A stretch of 12,319 nt of DNA from Bacillota bacterium (GTDB lineage: Bacteria; Bacillota; Clostridia; Peptostreptococcales; Acidaminobacteraceae): NCBI GenBank assembly GCA_023443345.1, contig JAEZUZ010000094.1:1-12319 (forward strand). The letters run 5' to 3'. Shown here piece by piece: positions 7,309 to 12,319 of the stretch. How positions within the stretch are numbered: position 1 is the first letter of the stretch; each line of letters starts with the position of its first letter. The notes beneath the pieces are model-generated. The model was given only the letters and a program-made list of their open reading frames with translations, did not search any database and was not told the DNA's origin. A program made the translations under genes and the position numbers.

Positions 7309-7923
7309 ATGAAGTTCCTTGGAAAGGAAATAGCAAAAAGTTTTTTAGCAACTCTTCTTATGGGAAGTGCTATAGCATTATTTATTGCATGCGAATTAGG
7401 ATCTGATCCAATAACTGTATTTTTGGATGGATTTAATAGAAAAACGGGTGTGAGTGTAGGAATCACAGATCAATTTCTAAATCTATTCCTACTTATTACA
7501 GGTTATTTAATGAACAAAAAATCAGTTGGTATAAATTCAGTTGTAAATGTACTTGTTCTTGGAATTTGTATAGACTATCCGGCATCATTAATTTCAACCT
7601 TTAATATAGCATCACAACCTCTGGCAATTAGACTTGTTTGTCTATTTATTGCGCAGGTGATGTTTGCAAGTAGTCTTGCCTGGATGCAGACATTTAAGTA
7701 TGGAATGAATGCGATGGATGCGATCATATATAAAATTATGCACTATACTAACTTTAGATATTTGACAGTGAGAATTTTATATGATGGCACATTTATTCTC
7801 ATAGGATATCTACTTGGTGGAATAGTTGGTGTAGGTACAGTATTATCTATTTCCACAAATGGTTTTTTTACAGAAAAAGCAAAGAAGATAATAGGTTATA
7901 TAAGTGGAGAAAAAAGGAGCTAG
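7309..7923 (+). CDS. YczE/YitT-like multispanning membrane protein, function unknown
   Basis: A 204-residue hydrophobic protein with about five membrane segments (roughly 11-27, 53-70, 76-90, 103-124, 158-178). The motif ELGSDPITVFLDG (29-41) and, in the second half, KYGMNAMDAIIYKI (130-143) are typical of the YczE/YitT family, where the two halves carry similar G-x-x-P/M-D patterns. Its biochemical function is not established. ATG 7309 is chosen because AAGGAG (7294-7299) lies 9 bases before it; an upstream TTG at 7285 in the same frame would put the ribosome binding site inside the gene. It has its own probable promoter, but no terminator separates it from metQ, so it may also be read from the T-box promoter. 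A role in amino-acid or sulfur transport is possible from position only. Confidence 0.8.
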   Translation: MKFLGKEIAKSFLATLLMGSAIALFIACELGSDPITVFLDGFNRKTGVSVGITDQFLNLFLLITGYLMNKKSVGINSVVNVLVLGICIDYPASLISTFNIASQPLAIRLVCLFIAQVMFASSLAWMQTFKYGMNAMDAIIYKIMHYTNFRYLTVRILYDGTFILIGYLLGGIVGVGTVLSISTNGFFTEKAKKIIGYISGEKRS

Positions 7924-7934
7924 AGCTCCTTTTT
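7911..7934 (+). terminator. Rho-independent terminator containing the stop codon of the YczE-like gene
   Basis: AAAAAGGAGC (7911-7920) pairs perfectly with GCTCCTTTTT (7925-7934) around a TAGA loop. The TAG stop codon (7921-7923) lies in the loop, so the last coding bases form the 5' arm. With A and T runs on both sides it could act on either strand. Confidence 0.87.
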
Positions 7935-7977
7935 AATTGTGAAATCTTAGTTTATTAAGTTTTGTATAGTTGATACA

Positions 7978-7986
7978 TGTTATAAT
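7978..7986 (+). promoter_or_regulatory. Extended -10 promoter of the helicase-arcA-pepT operon
   Basis: TGTTATAAT (7978-7986) is a perfect extended -10 element. No good -35 box lies 16-18 bp upstream (the nearest, TTGTAT at 7962, is too close). Transcription would start near 7993, leaving a leader of only about 15 bases before the helicase start codon. Confidence 0.65.
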
Positions 7987-8006
7987 TATAAAAAGAAAGT
8001 AGGAAT

Positions 8007-9404
8007 ATGAAATTTACAGAAATTGTCAAAGATGAAGCTCTATTAGGAGCAATTAAAGATTTAGGATATGAGGATCTAACTAAGATTCAGGAAGAGGCGA
8101 TGCCGATAGTTTTTCAAGGCAGTGACCTTTTAGCACAGTCACAGACTGGCACAGGTAAGACTGTATGCTTTGCTCTACCAACTATTTTAAATCTTGATGA
8201 GGAAGAAAGAACTCAAGTATTAGTACTTACACCAACAAGAGAGCTAGCAATACAGGTGGCAAGAAGTTATAAGAGCTTGTTAAAGTATACAAATTACAAT
8301 GTTACAACTCTATTTGGCGGAGAAGAAATCAGAAATCAGATTAATTCTTTAAAGAAAAAGCCACAGATAGTTATAGCCACTCCTGGAAGATTGCTTGACC
8401 ACTTAAGGAGAAAGACTGTTAAACTAAATGGAATTAAGACATTTATTCTAGATGAAGCAGACGAAATGCTTAAGATGGGATTCTATGAAGATGTAATAGA
8501 TATATTTTCACACATACAGACACAGGTTCAGGTACTTTTATTTTCTGCGACTCTACCTAAGACTATTCAATCTCTAGCAGAAAGGATTCTTAAAGATCCT
8601 AAACAGGTAAGGATAGAGCCAGAGCATATTACAGCAACTACACTTTCCCACTATGTATCATATGTAAATAGAGCTAAAAAGCAAGATGCATTAATTAGAC
8701 TACTTCAGTACTATCAGCCTAAGAGAGCACTTATATTTGCCAATACCAAGTCGATGGTTGAAGAGATTTTTGAATTTCTTAAAAAGAAGGGATTTAGTGT
8801 TGAAGCAATCCATGGCGATAGACCTCAGTCGATGAGATTAAAGGTACTAGATAGATTTCATGCAGGTATGTATGACATGCTAGTTGCAACAGACGTTGCA
8901 GGTAGAGGTCTAGATATTGAAGAAGTAGATTTAGTTATAAATTACGATGTACCAGAACAGGAAGAACTCTATGTACATAGAATAGGAAGAAGTGGAAGAA
9001 AGGGAAACTTAGGTTATGCAATAACTCTTGTATCAAATAGAGATAGGACAAGGGTTAGTGATATAGAGAAATATATAAATTCGAGTATTGAAGTAAAAGA
9101 AATACCGAATTATGAAGAAGTAGAACAGAGAAGGTTATATAACCTTATTCAAAGGAGCTATGAAGAAAAAATAGATAGAAGATATAGGGCTATGACAGAG
9201 ATGTTAGTAGACCAAGGAGTTAGTCTATTTGACATATGTGCCTATCTTCTAAAACAACATATACCTCTAATTGATAATACAGAAGATCTCAACGAAAGAG
9301 AGAAGAAGCAAAACAATAGGAAAAAAGGCAAGTCTCGAAATAGAGATTCATTTAGAAATAAAAAGACAAGTAAGTCGGGAAATAGGAGAAGAAAGAGAAG
9401 ATAG
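8007..9404 (+). CDS. DEAD-box ATP-dependent RNA helicase
   Basis: A 465-residue RNA helicase with all core motifs in order: Q motif around GYEDLTKIQ (20-28), motif I AQSQTGTGKT (43-52), Ia PTREL (76-80), Ib TPGR (125-128), II DEAD (149-152), III SAT (180-182), IV LIFANT (242-247), V ATDVAGRGLDI (294-304) and VI HRIGRSGR (324-331). The ATPase should be active. After a helical region (about 370-425) the protein ends in a basic low-complexity tail (about 430-465, rich in K, R, N and S, ending GNRRRKRR), which usually binds RNA loosely. This layout resembles CshA/DeaD-type helicases of ribosome assembly and mRNA decay. The start at ATG 8007 has a modest site (AGTAGGA). The stop is followed at once by arcA. 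Confidence 0.95.
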   Translation: MKFTEIVKDEALLGAIKDLGYEDLTKIQEEAMPIVFQGSDLLAQSQTGTGKTVCFALPTILNLDEEERTQVLVLTPTRELAIQVARSYKSLLKYTNYNVTTLFGGEEIRNQINSLKKKPQIVIATPGRLLDHLRRKTVKLNGIKTFILDEADEMLKMGFYEDVIDIFSHIQTQVQVLLFSATLPKTIQSLAERILKDPKQVRIEPEHITATTLSHYVSYVNRAKKQDALIRLLQYYQPKRALIFANTKSMVEEIFEFLKKKGFSVEAIHGDRPQSMRLKVLDRFHAGMYDMLVATDVAGRGLDIEEVDLVINYDVPEQEELYVHRIGRSGRKGNLGYAITLVSNRDRTRVSDIEKYINSSIEVKEIPNYEEVEQRRLYNLIQRSYEEKIDRRYRAMTEMLVDQGVSLFDICAYLLKQHIPLIDNTEDLNEREKKQNNRKKGKSRNRDSFRNKKTSKSGNRRRKRR

Positions 9405-10604
9405 ATGATTAATATTAACCTATATTCAGATATAAAAAATTTAAAAAGTGTATTACTTAAAAGGCCGGGTGTTGAACTGGAAAATTTATATCCAGATAAC
9501 ATGAATAGGTTGCTTTTTGATGATATACCATATTTAAAGGAAGCTCAGTATGAGCACGATATATTTGCTGAGACTCTAAGAAAAAACGGAGTTGAAGTAA
9601 TATATTTAGATGATCTTCTTATAGATGTTTTAGAAGATGTAAAAATAAGGGAGAATTTTATATCTGATTTTGTAAAAGAAGCTGGACTTACTGGCGTTCA
9701 AGAGAATAGAATTTTGGATTTTTTAAGAGATACAAATACAGTAGAGTTGAGAGATTTTATTATAGGTGGAATAAGAAAAGATCAGATAAGTAGTAAGTTT
9801 GAAGACTTGCATGATAGAGTTCACAGAGCAGATCCATTTTATATAGAGCCTATGCCAAATCTATACTTTTCTAGAGACTATATGACTACAATTGGCAGGG
9901 GTGTTAGTATAAATACTATGACATACCAAACTAGAAAGAGAGAAACTCTTTTAATAGATTATATTTTTAAGTATCATAAAGACTTAAAACATACCCCTAT
10001 ATACCACCATAGAAATAGCAACTATTCAATAGAAGGTGGAGATATTTTGGTATTAAGTGATAGAGTCATAGCAATAGGAATCAGCGAGAGAACCAATGCT
10101 AAAGCTATTGAAGAATTGGCAAATAATATATTTTCAACCGATGAATCTTTTGAGAAAATACTTGCATTTGTAATTCCTAAGAAAAGGGCATTTATGCACT
10201 TAGATACGGTATTTACAATGGTTGATTATGATGCCTTTACAGTTCATCCAGAAATAGAGGAAGTGCTTTCTATTTATGAGTTAATTAAGTCTGAAGATGG
10301 ATTAAGAATTAAAGAAAGACAGGAATCTCTTGAAAAAGTTTTAGCAAGTAGTTTAGGTTTAGATAGCATAAGACTCATCAGATGTGCAAACGGGGCAAGA
10401 ATAGCCTCAAGTAGAGAACAGTGGAATGATGCAAGCAACACTTTAGCTATTAAGCCAGGAGAAGTTGTCGTATATGAAAGGAATAATGTTACAAATGAAC
10501 TTTTAGATAAAGAGGGAATAAAGTTACATTTGATTAGAAGCTCAGAGCTTTCAAGAGGTAGAGGAGGTCCAAGATGCATGAGCATGCCATTAATAAGGGA
10601 GTAA
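9405..10604 (+). CDS. arcA: Arginine deiminase
   Basis: A 399-residue enzyme (EC 3.5.3.6) that hydrolyses arginine to citrulline and ammonia, the first step of the ADI pathway. Family motifs: FDDIPYL (38-44), PNLYFSRD (151-158), EGGD (210-213), MHLDTVF (264-270) and the C-terminal GGPRCMSMPLIRE. The catalytic set known from the Pseudomonas enzyme is present: nucleophile Cys391, His265, Glu210, and the substrate-binding Asp158 and Asp267. Agmatine deiminase is ruled out by these motifs. ATG 9405 directly follows the helicase stop; the only ribosome-binding signal is the purine-rich sequence coding the helicase's basic tail (AGAGAAG, 9395-9400), so translation is probably coupled. arcB, arcC and an arginine/ornithine antiporter are not nearby in the window, which is unusual because ADI genes often form an arcABCD cluster. 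Confidence 0.95.
   Translation: MININLYSDIKNLKSVLLKRPGVELENLYPDNMNRLLFDDIPYLKEAQYEHDIFAETLRKNGVEVIYLDDLLIDVLEDVKIRENFISDFVKEAGLTGVQENRILDFLRDTNTVELRDFIIGGIRKDQISSKFEDLHDRVHRADPFYIEPMPNLYFSRDYMTTIGRGVSINTMTYQTRKRETLLIDYIFKYHKDLKHTPIYHHRNSNYSIEGGDILVLSDRVIAIGISERTNAKAIEELANNIFSTDESFEKILAFVIPKKRAFMHLDTVFTMVDYDAFTVHPEIEEVLSIYELIKSEDGLRIKERQESLEKVLASSLGLDSIRLIRCANGARIASSREQWNDASNTLAIKPGEVVVYERNNVTNELLDKEGIKLHLIRSSELSRGRGGPRCMSMPLIRE
10562..10568 (+). promoter_or_regulatory. Ribosome binding site of the HAD gene inside arcA
   Basis: AGGAGGT lies 5 bases before ATG 10574. It decides the start of the HAD gene, since no later ATG, GTG or TTG exists before the conserved FDLDGT motif. It codes arginine deiminase residues just before the catalytic Cys. 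Confidence 0.85.
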
Positions 10605-11221
10605 AATTAGTACTTTTTGATCTAGATGGAACCCTTCTTGATACAGCGGGTGATTTATTTCAGGCTATGAATAAAGTTTTAGATGACAATTCATTACCTA
10701 AAGTAACACTAGATATTTTTAAGTCATATTTAGGACATGGAGTACATGAATTAGTAAAAGGGTGCGTTGGAGCACACGAGGATAAGATCGAAATAGTTAC
10801 TCAACAATTTGTAGAGAGATATACCTCTAATATGGCAGATAGAACAAAACCCTTTGATGGGATTTTAGAAGTGTTAAGGCAGTTAAAAGAGTCTGGTTAT
10901 ATTCTTGGGATAATAAGTAATAAAAATGACAGACAAGTAAAGATATTATCAAAACACTATTTTAATGATTATATATCCTTTGCACTAGGAAGAACTGACG
11001 ATGTAGAGAGAAAGCCTCATAGAGCTATGTATGATAAATTTATTAAAGAGACAAATCTTATTGTTGAATCAGTAATATATGTAGGAGATAGTGAGGTTGA
11101 TAGAACTTTTGCAGAAAACTTTAAAGCAACTCCAATCATAGTTAGTTGGGGGTATGATAAGAATGTAAAAGCGGATGTAAAAACTGCACAAGAGCTTTTA
11201 GGGAGGATAAATGCTAGATAG
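10574..11221 (+). CDS. HAD-superfamily (subfamily IA) phosphatase, phosphoglycolate phosphatase-like
   Basis: A 215-residue haloacid-dehalogenase phosphatase. Motif I is FDLDGTLLDT (15-24) with nucleophile Asp16 and acid/base Asp18; motif II is Ser115 in GIISNKND; motif III is Lys147 in ERKPH; motif IV is GDSEVD (171-176), which binds Mg2+. A helical cap lies between about 25 and 95, as in the Gph/PpaX group. Substrate cannot be set by sequence: phosphoglycolate, pyrophosphate and other small phosphates are all possible. The start codon is ATG 10574, overlapping arcA by 31 bases; the nine residues before KLVLFDLDG are longer than usual, but the strong upstream AGGAGGT supports this start. It overlaps pepT by 11 bases. 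Confidence 0.88.
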   Translation: MHEHAINKGVKLVLFDLDGTLLDTAGDLFQAMNKVLDDNSLPKVTLDIFKSYLGHGVHELVKGCVGAHEDKIEIVTQQFVERYTSNMADRTKPFDGILEVLRQLKESGYILGIISNKNDRQVKILSKHYFNDYISFALGRTDDVERKPHRAMYDKFIKETNLIVESVIYVGDSEVDRTFAENFKATPIIVSWGYDKNVKADVKTAQELLGRINAR

Positions 11222-12319
11222 ATTTAAAAGATATATTGCAATAGAGACAAAAGCAGATGAATTAAATCCAAGAACACCTTCTAGTGATGGGCAATTTGTA
11301 CTTGGAAAGATGTTGCTTGAGGAACTAAAAGAGTTAGGTGTACAAGCTAAGCAAGATGAAAAAGGGTTTATCTATGGTTTTATTCCATCAAATACAGAAT
11401 CAAAAGTAAAACTTGGACTTTTAGCTCACTTAGATACAGCTACAGAGATGAGTGGAGAAGTTAAAAATCCACAAGTTCACAATTATAAGGGTGGAGATAT
11501 CAAACTTCCAAGTGGTTTAGTTATAAAGGAAAGTGAATTTAGCTTTTTAAAAGACTTAGTTGGAAAGACAATTATAACCTCTGATGGGACAACTTTGCTT
11601 GGAGCAGATGACAAATCTGGAATAACAATAATAATGTCTGCTATTGAGAAAATAGTAAGAGAAAATTTGGATCATCCAGATCTATATATCTGTTTTACTC
11701 CAGATGAGGAGATAGGAAGAGGAATTAAACACATAAATTTTGATGAATTTAGGGCAGAGATAGCCTATACTTTAGATGGTGGACCTGTTGGACAACTTGA
11801 GTACGATAACTTCAATGCATCATCTGCAACTGTTACAATTAAGGGCAATAGCATTCACCCTGGCTCAGCAAAGGCAAAGTTAGTAAATGCTCTAGATGTA
11901 GCTATTAAGTTTTATTCAATGCTACCAGAATTTATGAGACCTGAGTATACAGAAAATAGAGAAGGATTTTTCATGCTCAGAAAAATAGATGGAGATAGTG
12001 AAACTAGTGTGTCTCAATACTTAATAAGAGATCATGATGCTGAATTGCTCGAGAAGAAAAAAGATCTAATGAAAGAAGTTGCTCAGTTTTTAAATTATAG
12101 ATATGGATATGATCTTGTAAGTGTGGAAATATCTGATACATATAGAAATATGAGGGAAAAAGTATTAGAGAAAAGAGAACTTATAGATGTTGCAAAACAG
12201 GCATATATAAAAAATGGGATTGAAGTTGAGGAGCCTGCTTTAAGAGGTGGAACAGATGGAGCGCAGCTTACAGAGATGGGTCTGCCTTGTCCAAATCTAT
12301 TTACAGGTGGATATAACTT
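11211..12319 (+). CDS. pepT: Peptidase T (tripeptide aminopeptidase), 3' end outside window
   Basis: An M20-family zinc aminopeptidase that removes the N-terminal residue from tripeptides in the cytoplasm. The visible 369 residues cover most of the usual 405-410. Metal and catalytic residues, by comparison with E. coli PepT: His73 and Asp75 (AHLDT), bridging Asp133 (GADDKSG), catalytic Glu166 and ligand Glu167 (TPDEEIGRG), Asp189 (LDGGP). The dimerisation part includes GNSIHPGSAK. The last metal-binding His should lie beyond the window end. ATG 11211 has GGGAGG (11201-11206) 4 bases upstream and overlaps the HAD gene by 11 bases. The frame is open to the last base, so it is cut by the window, not broken. 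It fits an operon that feeds on peptides and arginine. Confidence 0.96.
   Translation, partial: MLDRFKRYIAIETKADELNPRTPSSDGQFVLGKMLLEELKELGVQAKQDEKGFIYGFIPSNTESKVKLGLLAHLDTATEMSGEVKNPQVHNYKGGDIKLPSGLVIKESEFSFLKDLVGKTIITSDGTTLLGADDKSGITIIMSAIEKIVRENLDHPDLYICFTPDEEIGRGIKHINFDEFRAEIAYTLDGGPVGQLEYDNFNASSATVTIKGNSIHPGSAKAKLVNALDVAIKFYSMLPEFMRPEYTENREGFFMLRKIDGDSETSVSQYLIRDHDAELLEKKKDLMKEVAQFLNYRYGYDLVSVEISDTYRNMREKVLEKRELIDVAKQAYIKNGIEVEEPALRGGTDGAQLTEMGLPCPNLFTGGYN

Noticed and set aside
9242..9502. Minus-strand frame with a hydrophobic Leu/Phe-rich protein opposite the helicase tail
   Set aside because: It is the antisense of the purine-rich K/R tail codons, which gives runs of L and F by composition, not a real membrane peptide.

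Overview
The window is AT-rich DNA (AGA and ATA codons dominate) with every gene on the + strand, short or overlapping gene junctions, AGGAGG-type ribosome binding sites and a T-box leader. This points to a low-GC Gram-positive organism (Firmicutes/Bacillota). The anaerobe-like gene set (arginine deiminase, secreted FMN-binding protein) is compatible with Clostridia or Tissierellia (anaerobic cocci), but the genus cannot be read from the sequence.

Layout. (1) 1-473: 3' end of an FMN-binding-domain gene, closed by a strong intrinsic terminator. (2) 531-4537: a MarR-type regulator followed by two overlapping half-transporter genes that form a heterodimeric ABC exporter. An extended -10 promoter precedes them, with a near-perfect palindrome just downstream of it as probable operator. 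(3) 4541-7237: a consensus sigma-A promoter, a full T-box leader with mutually exclusive antiterminator and terminator, then metN-metI-metQ, a complete methionine ABC importer. The likely specifier codon (ATG) and the UGGU acceptor-binding bulge both fit tRNA-Met. (4) 7248-7934: a YczE/YitT-like membrane protein with its own probable promoter and a terminator whose loop holds the stop codon. (5) 7978-12319: a DEAD-box RNA helicase, arginine deiminase (arcA), a HAD-IA phosphatase and peptidase T (cut by the window end). These genes abut or overlap, so they probably form one operon.

How the parts work together. Uncharged tRNA-Met should open transcription of metNIQ, so methionine import follows methionine need; the NIL domain of MetN adds feedback at protein level. 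The MarR regulator probably represses its own operon and releases the exporter when it meets a ligand. In the last operon, peptidase T frees amino acids from tripeptides and arginine deiminase turns arginine into citrulline and ammonia, which suggests peptide and amino-acid use; why an RNA helicase leads this operon is unclear.

Most of the window is well-understood housekeeping and transport. I see no mobile element, CRISPR array, phage gene, rRNA or tRNA, and no convincing unknown system. The points most worth checking are the T-box reading, the asymmetric exporter, the operator palindrome, and the isolated arcA in the helicase-pepT operon.
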